Below are positions 1 to 16,940 of a stretch of DNA of 64,000 bases, piece after piece. The notes beneath the pieces were generated by a model. The model searched no databases. It saw only the letters and a program-made list of their open reading frames with translations, and had not been told where the DNA came from. This stretch comes from Rhodococcus triatomae (GTDB lineage Bacteria; Actinomycetota; Actinomycetes; Mycobacteriales; Mycobacteriaceae): the NCBI RefSeq assembly GCF_014217785.1, contig NZ_CP048814.1, forward strand, positions 1 through 64,000. Reading direction: 5' to 3'. Numbering within the stretch: position 1 is the first letter of the stretch; each line of letters opens with the position of its first letter. The position numbers and the translations under genes are program-made.

Positions 1-78
1 CTGGAATAAGTTACGTCAAGGAAAACGGAGCGTCAAATCCCCAGGTCGCCGCCCACGGTGGGATGAAAGCCGCAGGTG

Positions 79-98
79 GGGCCGCCCGAAGGCGGCCC
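79..98 (-). terminator. Hairpin downstream of tyrS
   Basis: An 8-bp perfect stem (GGGCCGCC / GGCGGCCC) with a CGAA tetraloop lies about 50 bp past the tyrS stop. No T-tract follows on the minus strand, so it is a terminator-like hairpin of the GC-rich actinobacterial kind rather than a canonical intrinsic terminator. Nothing else is recognisable between 1 and 144. Confidence 0.45.
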
Positions 99-144
99 GC
101 TCCCGGGCTTCCACGCCGCCGCGGCTGTTGTGACGCCCCACACG

Positions 145-1422
145 TCACCGGGTGGCGACTTCGATGCCGGCGAAGTTTCGCTTGCCGCGGCGGATGACCA
201 GCCACTTTCCGTGCAGCGCGTCGACAGATTCCGGAGTCCATCCCTCGTCCGCGATCTTGACGTTGTTCACCGACGCCCCACCCTCCTTGACCGTCCTGCG
301 TGCCGCGCCCTTGCTCTCGCAGAGCCCACTCAGGACGAGCAGATCCACGATCGTCGAGGGAGCCCCGGGATCGAGGACGGACACCGACGCCTCCCGCAAC
401 GCGGCGGCGAGGGTGGCCTCGTCCAGCTCGCCGAGTTCGGCACGGCCGAACAGTGCCTGACTCGCCAGCTCGACCGACCTGGTGTTCGCCTCACCGTGCA
501 CGAGCGTGGTCATCTCCGCGGCGAGTCGGCGCTGCGCCGCCCGTAGTTGCGGGCGCTCCGCGGTCGAGATCTCCAGATCGGCCAGTTCCTCGGCGGACAG
601 GAAGGTGAACCAGCGCAGGTACTTGATCACGTCCGCGTCGCCGGTGTTCACGAAGTACTGGTACCAGGCGTACGGGCTGGTCATCTCCGGATCCAGCCAC
701 AGGCTCCCGCCACCGGTGGACTTGCCGAACTTCTTTCCGTCCGCCGAGGTCACCAGAGGCACGGTGAGCGCATGCACCGACTCGCCGTCGAGGCGGCGGT
801 TGAGCTCGACGCCCGCGATGATGTTGCCCCACTGATCGGAACCACCGACCTGCAGCCGGCACCCGTGGTCACGTCGCAGATGTACGTAGTCGTTCGCCTG
901 CAACAGCATGTAGCTGAACTCGGTGTAGGACATCCCGTCCGCCTCGAGCCGCCGCTTGACGGTGTCGCGCGCGAGCATGACGTTCACCGAGAAGTGCTTG
1001 CCGATGTCCCGGAGGAAGTCGATTGCCGACAGCTTCCCGGTCCACGTCATGTTGTTCTCGATGACGGCGCCGGTGGGAGAGTCGTCGAAGTCGACGAACC
1101 GTTCGAGTTGACCACGAATCCGGTCCGCCCATTCGGCCACCGTGTCCGGAGAGTTCATCGTGCGCTCACCGACGTCTCGGGGGTCGCCGATCATCCCGGT
1201 CGCTCCCCCGGCGAGGACGATCGGGCGATGTCCGGCCCGCTGGAAGCGCTTCAACGCCAGGAGCGGGACCAGATGGCCGGCATGCAGGCTCGGCCCGGTG
1301 GGGTCGAACCCGGCATAGAGCGTGACCGGACCGGCGGCGAGATCCTTCCGCAGGGCATCCAGATCGGTCGACTGGGCAATGAGCCCACGCCAGGTCAGTT
1401 CGTCGATGATGTTCTCAGTCAC
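145..1422 (-). CDS. tyrS: Tyrosyl-tRNA synthetase
   Basis: This cytoplasmic class I aminoacyl-tRNA synthetase charges tRNA-Tyr with tyrosine. The product is about 425 residues, normal for bacterial TyrS. The HIGH-like motif is HAGH (about residues 47-50) in a [13 protein letters not shown] context, and the KMSKS-like motif is KFGKS near residue 230. A C-terminal S4-type RNA-binding domain ends in a basic tail ([13 protein letters not shown]). I chose the GTG at 1422, giving VTENIIDEL, because it matches the usual TyrS N-terminus; in-frame ATGs at 1434 and 1455 are alternatives, and the latter would overlap mpg. It follows mpg on the same strand by 26 bp, and the two are probably co-transcribed, as in mycobacteria. 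Confidence 0.97.
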   Translation of the reverse strand: MTENIIDELTWRGLIAQSTDLDALRKDLAAGPVTLYAGFDPTGPSLHAGHLVPLLALKRFQRAGHRPIVLAGGATGMIGDPRDVGERTMNSPDTVAEWADRIRGQLERFVDFDDSPTGAVIENNMTWTGKLSAIDFLRDIGKHFSVNVMLARDTVKRRLEADGMSYTEFSYMLLQANDYVHLRRDHGCRLQVGGSDQWGNIIAGVELNRRLDGESVHALTVPLVTSADGKKFGKSTGGGSLWLDPEMTSPYAWYQYFVNTGDADVIKYLRWFTFLSAEELADLEISTAERPQLRAAQRRLAAEMTTLVHGEANTRSVELASQALFGRAELGELDEATLAAALREASVSVLDPGAPSTIVDLLVLSGLCESKGAARRTVKEGGASVNNVKIADEGWTPESVDALHGKWLVIRRGKRNFAGIEVATR

Positions 1423-1448
1423 GACACCGATCATCCCATCCGCGGTTC

Positions 1449-2066
1449 TCACCATGCCGACGAGTCGGCCACCAGCGCACGCGGGCTGCGTCGATAGGCC
1501 GACACCTCCGGGGCGCCGGGTATCCACAGGCGCCACGGCCGCTCGGACGCCGCGCTCACCCCGACCCTCGGACCCGACTCCCACCGGGCCGCGTCGCCGA
1601 GCCCGAGGCGCACACGGGAAGCCGGGTCGAACAGATCGGCCCCGTTGTCGTCGAGGGAGATCCCGGTCGCCGAGCCCAGGTTGCCGGGACCACGTGCCCA
1701 GTCCCGACGCGGACGCGCGCCGCCGCGGCGTGCACGCACGCTCTCGTCGCCCCGCAGGACCCGACCCGCCCGCAACAGGACGGCGGACGCCGTCCCGGGC
1801 GGTCCGGTCGAGACGTTCATGCAGAAGTGCAGCCCGTAGCTGCGATAGACGTACAGACGGCCCGCGGGTCCGAACATCACGCTGTTGCGCGGGGTCGGCC
1901 CCCGATACGAGTGCGCCGCAGGATCCGGCCACGGGCCGTCCGGATCGCCCCCGTACGCCTCGACCTCGACGATCTCCATCTCGACGTCGTCGACGACCAG
2001 GCACCCGCCGAGGATCAGACCCGCGGCTTCGACGGGCGCACACGCGGACAGACGTTCGGAGCTCAC
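1449..2066 (-). CDS. mpg: 3-methyladenine DNA glycosylase (AAG/MPG family)
   Basis: This base-excision repair enzyme removes alkylated purines such as 3-methyladenine. The roughly 205-residue product shows the AAG-fold motifs EVEAYGG (with the catalytic Glu), [20 protein letters not shown] and [15 protein letters not shown], and later [12 protein letters not shown]. The start is the GTG at 2066 (VSSERLSA). The open frame continues upstream to an ATG at 2123, but that lies inside the palindrome of the divergent ABC operon and adds only basic low-complexity sequence. It sits immediately before tyrS, the same order as Rv1688-Rv1689 in M. tuberculosis. Confidence 0.93.
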   Translation of the reverse strand: MSSERLSACAPVEAAGLILGGCLVVDDVEMEIVEVEAYGGDPDGPWPDPAAHSYRGPTPRNSVMFGPAGRLYVYRSYGLHFCMNVSTGPPGTASAVLLRAGRVLRGDESVRARRGGARPRRDWARGPGNLGSATGISLDDNGADLFDPASRVRLGLGDAARWESGPRVGVSAASERPWRLWIPGAPEVSAYRRSPRALVADSSAW

Positions 2067-2089
2067 CCGTCGATTGTGCCTGCGCTCCC

Positions 2090-2137
2090 TTGACCCGGCG
2101 GCAACCGGACGCGCAGAATTCATCGTGTGATGAATTC
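2090..2137 (+). promoter_or_regulatory. Promoter and probable TetR operator of the ABC exporter operon
   Basis: A TTGACC -35 (2090-2095) and CAGAAT -10 (2114-2119, 18-bp spacer) precede the ATPase gene. A perfect 22-bp inverted repeat (2116-2137: GAATTCATC, 4-nt spacer, GATGAATTC) covers the -10 and start site. It is by far the best palindrome here, and the operon encodes a TetR regulator, so autoregulation is inferred. Confidence 0.7.
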
Positions 2138-2161
2138 ATTCGGCAGACGACGGGACGGCCG

Positions 2162-2914
2162 ATGACCGAGGCGGCCGCGATCAGCACGCGGGAACTCACC
2201 GTGCGCCGCGGGCGTCGGATGGTGCTCGACGGGCTGAACCTCGACGTCGAGGCAGGCGCCGTCACCGGCCTACTCGGCCCGTCCGGGTCCGGAAAGACCA
2301 CCCTCATCCGTGCCGTCGTGGGCACCCAGATCGTGCGGTCCGGCCAGGTGACCGTCCTCGGGGAGCCCGCCGGCTCCCCGGCCCTGCGTCACCGCATCGG
2401 TTACGTCACACAGTCCCCCAGCATCTACGCGGATCTCACGGTCACCCGCAACGTCCGCTACTTCGCATCCCTCTACGGGCGGTCCGGCGCCGCCGCCGAC
2501 TCGGCGATCGAGGCTGTCGGACTCCGCTCGCACCGTTCCCGACTGGCGGGCAACCTGTCCGGCGGACAGTCGAGCCGCGTGTCACTGGCGTGCGCGCTCG
2601 TCGCGGAGCCGGAGGTCCTCCTGCTCGACGAACCCACCGTCGGCCTGGACCCCGTACTCCGCGCCGACCTCTGGGATCGTTTCGCCGACCTGGCCCGGAA
2701 CGGCACGACACTCCTCGTGTCGAGTCACGTGATGGAAGAGGCGGACCACTGCGCAACTCTGCTTCTCCTGCGCGAGGGAAGGCTGCTCGCGCACGTCACG
2801 CCCACCGGATTACGTCGACGCACCGGCCGGGAACGCCTCGACGAGGCCTTCCTGCAATTGATCCGGGAGACCGGCCCGGCGGACGACACCGAGGCCCGGG
2901 GTGAGGACCGATGA
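2162..2914 (+). CDS. ABC-2 type exporter, ATP-binding subunit
   Basis: This is the nucleotide-binding subunit of a two-component ABC exporter, 250 residues. Walker A is GPSGSGKTT near residue 40, the signature is LSGGQSSRV, Walker B is [13 protein letters not shown], and the switch His lies in [11 protein letters not shown]. The Q-loop is [10 protein letters not shown]. It overlaps the permease gene by ATGA, so translation is coupled. It corresponds in position to Rv1687c of M. tuberculosis. The substrate cannot be read from sequence; such pairs under TetR control often export lipophilic drugs or lipids. The ATG at 2162 was chosen because the upstream frame runs through the operator. Confidence 0.92.
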   Translation: MTEAAAISTRELTVRRGRRMVLDGLNLDVEAGAVTGLLGPSGSGKTTLIRAVVGTQIVRSGQVTVLGEPAGSPALRHRIGYVTQSPSIYADLTVTRNVRYFASLYGRSGAAADSAIEAVGLRSHRSRLAGNLSGGQSSRVSLACALVAEPEVLLLDEPTVGLDPVLRADLWDRFADLARNGTTLLVSSHVMEEADHCATLLLLREGRLLAHVTPTGLRRRTGRERLDEAFLQLIRETGPADDTEARGEDR

Positions 2915-3666
2915 ATCCACGAATTCTGGTCGCGACGACGGGCCGGATCCTCGCCCAGTTGCGCTCCGATCACCGCACCGTGGCGATGATCCTCCTCGTT
3001 CCGACACTGCTGATGGTGTTGCTCTACTTCCTGTACCAGGACGTACCCACGGCCCCGGGGGAGCCGTCCCTGTACTCCCGGATTGCGGTCACGATGCTGG
3101 GCGTCCTGCCCTTCGTCGTGATGTTCCTCGTCACCTCGATCGCGATGCAGCGCGAACGCTCGTCGGGAACCCTCGAACGGCTACTGACCACTCCCCTGGC
3201 CAAATTCGATCTGCTCGGCGGCTACGCCGCCGCGTTCTCCGCCGCGGCGATCGCCCAGGCCGCCCTCGCCTGCGCAGCGGCCTTCGGGTTCCTGGGCATC
3301 GAGACGGCGGGAAGCGTCGCGTGGGTGGTGACGATCGCCGTGCTCAACGCAATCCTCGGCGTAGCTCTGGGCCTGCTGTGCAGCGCGTTCGCCCGGACCG
3401 AGTTCCAGGCCGTGCAGTTCATGCCGGTCGTGGTCATCCCGCAGTTCCTGCTCTGCGGCCTGCTCGTGCCCCGCGACCAGCTACCGACCTGGCTCGAATG
3501 GGTCAGCAACGTCCTCCCCCTCAGCTACGCGGTCGACGCGCTCGGGCAGGTGACCGTTCACCCCGGCGTCACCGGGCTCATGCTGCGCGATCTTGCCGTG
3601 GTCCTCGGCTTCGTCGTGGTGTCCCTCACTCTCGCGGCGGCGACGCTGCGACGCCGCACGCCGTGA
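2911..3666 (+). CDS. ABC-2 type exporter, permease subunit
   Basis: This is the integral membrane partner of the preceding ATPase, 251 residues. About six hydrophobic segments are visible: MILLVPTLLMVLLYFLY, a second around VLPFVVMFLVTSIAM, then the ABC2 motif RERSSGTLERLLTTPL, and four further segments ending in VVLGFVVVSLTLAAATL. The LVPRDQLPTWLEWVSNVLPLSY stretch is typical of ABC2_membrane permeases. The start ATG overlaps the ATPase stop, and the stop overlaps the regulator's GTG, so the three genes form one tightly coupled operon. It is the positional equivalent of Rv1686c. Confidence 0.9.
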   Translation: MNPRILVATTGRILAQLRSDHRTVAMILLVPTLLMVLLYFLYQDVPTAPGEPSLYSRIAVTMLGVLPFVVMFLVTSIAMQRERSSGTLERLLTTPLAKFDLLGGYAAAFSAAAIAQAALACAAAFGFLGIETAGSVAWVVTIAVLNAILGVALGLLCSAFARTEFQAVQFMPVVVIPQFLLCGLLVPRDQLPTWLEWVSNVLPLSYAVDALGQVTVHPGVTGLMLRDLAVVLGFVVVSLTLAAATLRRRTP

Positions 3667-4298
3667 GTGCGCGCGGCACTCGGCCCGGACGGCGCCCGGG
3701 AAGCTCGTCCACCCGGCAGGAGATCCTCGCCGCCGCCCGGGTGGAGTTCGCGCGGAACGGCTTCGACCGCACCACGATCCGCGCGGTCGCGAGCGCAGCC
3801 CGGGTCGACCCCGCGTTGGTGCACCACTATTTCGGGACGAAACGCGGACTCTTCACCGCGTCATTGGAAGTACCGGTGGATCCGTCCGAGGTGATCGCTC
3901 CGGTCCTCGAACTCCCGGTCGGCGACATCGGGCCGGCACTGCTCCGCACCGTCCTCGGAGCCTGGGAATCGCCGCTCCGGCCCACACTCGCGGCTGCGTT
4001 CCGAGCGACGGTCACCGAGTCCGACGGCGCACTCCTGCGTACGTTCCTGCTCGAGTTCGTCCTCCGCGATCTCGTCCCACTGGTCGACGAGCCCGCCGGG
4101 TCGGGCCGGGTCCGGGTGCAGTTGGTCGCCTCCCAGATCGCCGGGCTCCTCCTCACCCGCTACGTCCTCACGCTCGAGCCGCTCGCCTCGCTGCCCGTCG
4201 ACGACGTCGTCGCGGTCGTGGGGCCGACGGTCCAGCGCTACCTCACCGGCGACTGGGGACGCGACCTCACCGGGAGTGCCTCGTCAGGAATCCGCTGA
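3663..4298 (+). CDS. TetR/AcrR family repressor
   Basis: This 211-residue regulator has an N-terminal TetR helix-turn-helix (STRQEILAAARVEFARNGFD, then TTIRAVASAARVDPALVHHYFGTKRGLF, residues about 18-65). Its C-terminal ligand domain resembles the TetR_C_33 type seen in mycobacterial exporter regulators. The GTG start (VSARGTRPG) overlaps the permease stop as GTGA. It most likely represses its own operon through the palindrome at 2116-2137; the inducing ligand is unknown. The 3' end overlaps the convergent Trm112-like gene by 15 bp. It is equivalent to Rv1685c. Confidence 0.92.
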   Translation: MSARGTRPGRRPGSSSTRQEILAAARVEFARNGFDRTTIRAVASAARVDPALVHHYFGTKRGLFTASLEVPVDPSEVIAPVLELPVGDIGPALLRTVLGAWESPLRPTLAAAFRATVTESDGALLRTFLLEFVLRDLVPLVDEPAGSGRVRVQLVASQIAGLLLTRYVLTLEPLASLPVDDVVAVVGPTVQRYLTGDWGRDLTGSASSGIR

Positions 4299-4508
4299 CG
4301 GCGGCGCATCCGCCCGGGCGAGCAGCTGATCGTGTTCCGCCGCATCGACATCACGCGCCTCGTCGACGAGCAGGACCGGGATGCCGGCATCGATCGGGTA
4401 GGCCCGGCGCAACCGCGGGTTGTAGAGCAGCTCGTCCCCGATCAACAGCAGCGGGCCCTTGTCCTGAGGGCAGGCGAGGATGCTGAGCAAGGTCGGGTCG
4501 ATGGCCAC
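4284..4508 (-). CDS. Trm112-family small protein
   Basis: This 74-residue protein belongs to the Trm112/UPF0434 family. Conserved features are the opening DPTLLSILACPQDKGPL, then ELLYNPRLRRAYPIDAGIPVLL with the family's YPI..GIP.LL signature near residue 40. Trm112 proteins usually activate partner methyltransferases by masking a hydrophobic face; the partner here is unknown. Only one Cys (ACP) remains, so the zinc site of classical Trm112 looks incomplete. The GTG start (VAIDPT) lies 34 bp after the lipase/synthetase gene on the same strand. M. tuberculosis Rv1684 is the same size in the same place. Confidence 0.85.
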   Translation of the reverse strand: MAIDPTLLSILACPQDKGPLLLIGDELLYNPRLRRAYPIDAGIPVLLVDEARDVDAAEHDQLLARADAPPSADS

Positions 4509-4542
4509 TGGGTTCCTCTCGGGGGTCGGTTCGCGGTTCAGG

Positions 4543-7500
4543 CTACCGCGCCCCGGTGGCGAGGGAACCATGTGGAGCCCCGGCATGCACTCCTCGCCCC
4601 TCGGCGAAATGAGCGGCCACGGCCTTGGTGAAACGCTTGTACGTGCCCGATTCGAGGTCGAGGTAGCGCACCCGCGGCCCGGGCGACGGGAGCCCTGCGG
4701 CGCGCAGTTCGGTGGCGCTCGGCCGGTACGACGTCCCGACCGGGATACCGGCGACCACGGTGAGGATGTCCGGCCACTGATCCACCGGGATGTGCGCGAA
4801 CGCATCCTCGATGTCGGCCACCGCGGGGAGACCGTTGCCCTTCACCGTCATCGCCGCCACGGCAATCTCGGTGCCGTCGACCTCGATCCCGTAGACGACC
4901 GCGAGGTCGACCTTCCGGACACACCCGAGCGCATCGACCAGCGGGGTCGTGTAGATCGGCCCACGCGGCGACACGACGACGGTGCGTTTGTGGTCGACCA
5001 GCCAGTAGTCCCCGTCCTGGTCGCGCCGGAAGAGGTTCTCGGTCGGGCTCCAGGCGTCACCTGCCGCGAAGATGCCCCGCAGGGCGCCCCCCTGCATCTC
5101 GGCGTAGACGCCGGCGCGACCGAGCAGCAGGCCCACCTCGTCGTCGGCGCACTCGCGGACGAACCCGTTCTCGTCCTCGATGAGCGACCGTGTCACCGGG
5201 TCGTAGGCGGCCAGCTTCACCTCGGCGGTGCCGGGCAGCGGGCGACCCTTGCAGCCGATCTTGGCGCCGGAGACGTTCGCGAGGATGACGTCTCCCTCGG
5301 TGGACGCGTAGAACTCCAGAACCTGTGCCGGCGTGAACTCGTCGATCGTCCGGTTCCACAGTGCCGGGGACATGCCGGAGCCGATGAACAGGCGTACCGG
5401 GTGGATGCCGTGCACCGTCGTCTCGTCGGCGTCGAGGATCTCCCTCAACATGGTCCAGGTGTAGCTCACCACCGTGACGCCGTAGCGGTGGACCTCCTCG
5501 CCGAAGCGCTTCGGATCGAGGCTGCGGGACAGCGCGATCCGGGACCCGCCCGCGACGGCACCGCCCAGGGTGGCGAGCAGGCTCGACGGATGGTGGAGCG
5601 GGGTGAGGCAGTAGACGGTGTCGCTGCGGTCGAGATCGGCGGCGGAGGCCGTACCGAACGCCGACAGCGCCCACCGGTGATTCGTGATCTGCTTGATCTC
5701 GAGGCTTCCGTGCGACTCGGTGAAGAGTATGAACGCGAGTTCACGTGCGAGACCGGGATCGGGCCGGTACCACCCGGGCAGGGTGACGGCATCGGCGTCG
5801 ATCTGCTCGAGGTCGACGACCTTCCATCCCGGCTTCAGCTCCAGCTCGCGCACCTCGCCGCCGCCGAGTGCGAGGACTTCCTTCCCGGTGCCGACCGCCA
5901 GCTCCACGTGCTCCGGATCGGCGACGATGCGGGACACGTTCCCCAACTCGACGGCGACGGGCAGTTGGTCGCCGTCCGGGGGCAGCAACACCGCGACGGC
6001 ACCGATCCGCGACAACGCGGCGACGGCCGCGAGCGCACTCGGACGGGTACCCATGAGCACTCCGACGTGAGCGGCGGGGCGCACACCGGACTGGATGAGC
6101 CCCCGCACGACCCGGTCGATCCGGGCACCCGCGTTCTCGTGGGTGTGTATCCGGTTGTCGAAGACGAACAGCTCACCGCGCGGCGCCTTGCGACGCTGCT
6201 CGGCGAGCAGGCGGCTCAGTGAGATCTGCGTGTGCGGCTGGATCTGGCCCAGGCGGGCGAGCCGCGGGAGAGCCCGAGTCGCCTCGCCGGACAACTCCAC
6301 CGTCCCGCGCACCGCACCCGAGGCCAGGTCGCTCAGGCCCCTTCCGACGCCGATGCCCAGTTCCGCCACCGAGGCCACCGTGTGCACGACACGGTCCGCG
6401 AGAGACACGCCGGTCTCGCCGGGATGGACCTCGTCCCGGCGCATCGCGTACACCTCGGCGGGCTTGCCGCCCTCCCCCTCGCGCCAGAGCACCCACTCCC
6501 CCGTCGTCGGCCAGCTGTGCGAGACGGCCGCTGATCCGACCACGAGCCCGAAATGACCGGCCCTCAGCGAGGATTCGAATACGTCGGCGCTCGGTGCGGC
6601 CTGCTGGATTCCTCGAACGGCCACGGGTTGCCCGATGTCGTCGACTTCACCGAGGAAGGCCAGAATGGGGGTCGAGATCTCGGCGAGCGAGACCACCGTG
6701 TCCTTGATGACGAATCCGCCCGTCATCATCCGGTTGTGGGCGATGAATTGCTTGAGCAGTTCCGCGACCGCGGGGCCCGACCAGCCCACCCACCCTTCGG
6801 TGGCGAGGAAGCGGCGCTGCTGTTCCCGTGGGAGCAATGCTTCGCGGTCGTGCAACTGGAGGAGGAACTCCACCCGCGACCGGAGGGTCTTCACCGGGTC
6901 CAGGAGCTGAAAGCCGGTGCGCGCCATCCATCCCGAGACCGCGAGCCGACTGAAGACGTGGTCGGCGAGGAAGTCCGCGGCATTCGACGCCACTTCCGCC
7001 GGGATGCCGAACGGCAAACCGGCGAGGGTGTCCACCGGGCTGCCGAAGGTGATCAGGCTGGCGATGTCCCGGCTGCGCCGGTACGCGGCGGCCTGATAGG
7101 CGAACATTCCGCCCTGGGAGTATCCGGCGAGGTGCACCTTACGGCCGGTCTGCCGGCGGACGAACTCCACGATGTCACTGATCGCGATGACGTGATCGGC
7201 GAGATTGCGATCCCACCCACCCTCCTCGACGTCGGGCTCGCCGAAGTCGACCACCCAGGGATCGATGCCCATCTCCCGGAGAACGCTGACGGCACCCTGG
7301 TCCTTGGTCACGTCGTAGACGTCCGCCGACATCATCATCGGTGGCACCAGGACGATCGGGGGGCCGGCCTCGCCGGTCTCGGCGTCGGTGAAGTACCTCC
7401 GCAACCGATACATGGGGGTGCGCTCGACGACGACGTACGGCGAACGGGTGATGTCGGTGGCCAGACCGCCGAGCCGGACCACCTCCAACCCGTTCTGGGC

Positions 7501-7554
7501 CGTAGCCACCACACGACGGACCGGACCGATCACCGAGTTCGCTCTCACACGCAC
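4543..7554 (-). CDS. Bifunctional alpha/beta-hydrolase and acyl-CoA-synthetase-like protein (Rv1683 type)
   Basis: This 1003-residue two-domain protein matches M. tuberculosis Rv1683 in architecture; that protein is linked to triacylglycerol metabolism and lipid droplets. Residues about 40-350 form a PhaC-like hydrolase with the nucleophile elbow AGYSQGG near 145, preceded by IVLVPPMMMSADVYD. Residues about 430-980 form an AMP-binding ligase-like domain. The ATP-binding loop, normally rich in Ser/Thr-Gly, reads FTESHGSLEIKQIT, which is strongly altered. The later motifs FYASTEGDVILANVSG, GDAWSPTENLFRR and a C-terminal TYKRFTK lysine region remain. Ligase activity is therefore uncertain. The GTG start has a GGGGAG ribosome site. 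It lies 89 bp after argH; I see no clear promoter in that gap. Confidence 0.88.
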   Translation of the reverse strand: MRVRANSVIGPVRRVVATAQNGLEVVRLGGLATDITRSPYVVVERTPMYRLRRYFTDAETGEAGPPIVLVPPMMMSADVYDVTKDQGAVSVLREMGIDPWVVDFGEPDVEEGGWDRNLADHVIAISDIVEFVRRQTGRKVHLAGYSQGGMFAYQAAAYRRSRDIASLITFGSPVDTLAGLPFGIPAEVASNAADFLADHVFSRLAVSGWMARTGFQLLDPVKTLRSRVEFLLQLHDREALLPREQQRRFLATEGWVGWSGPAVAELLKQFIAHNRMMTGGFVIKDTVVSLAEISTPILAFLGEVDDIGQPVAVRGIQQAAPSADVFESSLRAGHFGLVVGSAAVSHSWPTTGEWVLWREGEGGKPAEVYAMRRDEVHPGETGVSLADRVVHTVASVAELGIGVGRGLSDLASGAVRGTVELSGEATRALPRLARLGQIQPHTQISLSRLLAEQRRKAPRGELFVFDNRIHTHENAGARIDRVVRGLIQSGVRPAAHVGVLMGTRPSALAAVAALSRIGAVAVLLPPDGDQLPVAVELGNVSRIVADPEHVELAVGTGKEVLALGGGEVRELELKPGWKVVDLEQIDADAVTLPGWYRPDPGLARELAFILFTESHGSLEIKQITNHRWALSAFGTASAADLDRSDTVYCLTPLHHPSSLLATLGGAVAGGSRIALSRSLDPKRFGEEVHRYGVTVVSYTWTMLREILDADETTVHGIHPVRLFIGSGMSPALWNRTIDEFTPAQVLEFYASTEGDVILANVSGAKIGCKGRPLPGTAEVKLAAYDPVTRSLIEDENGFVRECADDEVGLLLGRAGVYAEMQGGALRGIFAAGDAWSPTENLFRRDQDGDYWLVDHKRTVVVSPRGPIYTTPLVDALGCVRKVDLAVVYGIEVDGTEIAVAAMTVKGNGLPAVADIEDAFAHIPVDQWPDILTVVAGIPVGTSYRPSATELRAAGLPSPGPRVRYLDLESGTYKRFTKAVAAHFAEGRGVHAGAPHGSLATGAR

Positions 7555-7643
7555 GTCGCCACTCCCCGCTACTCGAACTGTGACCTAAGTCTGCCTGTGC
7601 ACGTTCTGTGTTACCACGCGGGGTCCGGCCACGACGTGATCTC

Positions 7644-10273
<2,630 letters not shown>

Positions 10274-10367
10274 TGTCTGTGTGCTCCTTAGGTTGTTCTG
10301 TAGAGAATGTGCAGCGTTCGCGAGGTTCGGATTCGCGGACGTGCATTCGGGACGTTCGATTCGATTG

Positions 10368-16357
<5,990 letters not shown>

Positions 16358-16373
16358 TCAGTCGTCCCTGCAG

Positions 16374-16844
16374 TCAGTCGTCCCCGAACGTGCCCATCGA
16401 TTTCCGGATCTCGTCCAACCTGGCCTTCGCCGCCTTCTCCCGTTCCGTCCACTGCTGCTCCACCGACTTGCCTGCCGGTGTCTCGTGCGCCAGTTCCGCA
16501 GAACCGATCGCGGTACCGAATCGTCCCTCGATCTTCTCCCGCACCGCGTCGTAGGTGGGGACACCGTCGTCGGTGTAGTCGGATCGGGTGACATCCCCAC
16601 CCGAGAGACCCGTGCCCGAGAAACCCGTGCCCGACGCGGGCGACGAGGCGACGCCCGACGTGTCGGCCTCCGCATCGAGGATCGGGAACGCCTCGACCGG
16701 ACGGAGGACCTCGCCGCCTGGATCGGCACACGCCGCGGCGAGGAACGCCAGACCCGGCCGCGCATCGGCGACCTCGCGCACGACCGCCACGATCTCGGCA
16801 TCGGTCAGTGCGGACAGTGCGTCACGAGCGATGGAGGGGTCCAT
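16374..16844 (-). CDS. Hypothetical protein
   Basis: The family is not recognised. The product is 156 residues, soluble, acidic and without signal peptide or membrane segment. The N-terminal half is helical (MDPSIARDALSALTDAEIVAVVREVADARPG), the middle is Gly/Ser/Thr-rich, and the C-terminal half is charged and probably coiled (EQQWTEREKAAKARLDEIRKSM). The ATG at 16844 has a GGAGGG ribosome site at good spacing; an upstream start at 16880 is possible but less supported. It ends 16 bp before the ARG-box region, on the same strand as argC, so read-through into the arg operon is possible. Confidence 0.7.
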   Translation of the reverse strand: MDPSIARDALSALTDAEIVAVVREVADARPGLAFLAAACADPGGEVLRPVEAFPILDAEADTSGVASSPASGTGFSGTGLSGGDVTRSDYTDDGVPTYDAVREKIEGRFGTAIGSAELAHETPAGKSVEQQWTEREKAAKARLDEIRKSMGTFGDD

Positions 16845-16940
16845 ACCGTCCACCCTCCCAGCGGATCGAGCTCCCGACAACCTCCTTGCCCGACACGGTG
16901 CGTCATGTGTAATGCGTCATGTGTACACCGACGCGGTGCG

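Noticed and set aside
145-2325. Long frame extending tyrS upstream to 726 residues
   Set aside because: The extra N-terminal part runs through mpg in another frame and has an Arg/Gly-rich shadow composition; TyrS has a clear start at 1422.
4480-6222. Large plus-strand open frames opposite the synthetase, arg, uvrA and rpsA genes
   Set aside because: They are antisense shadows produced by high GC; the opposite strand carries well-recognised proteins through their whole length.
10274-10367. ARG box in the argR-argG gap
   Set aside because: Fragments such as GAATGCACG and GCTGCACATTC occur, but they do not form a palindrome of the quality seen before argC.
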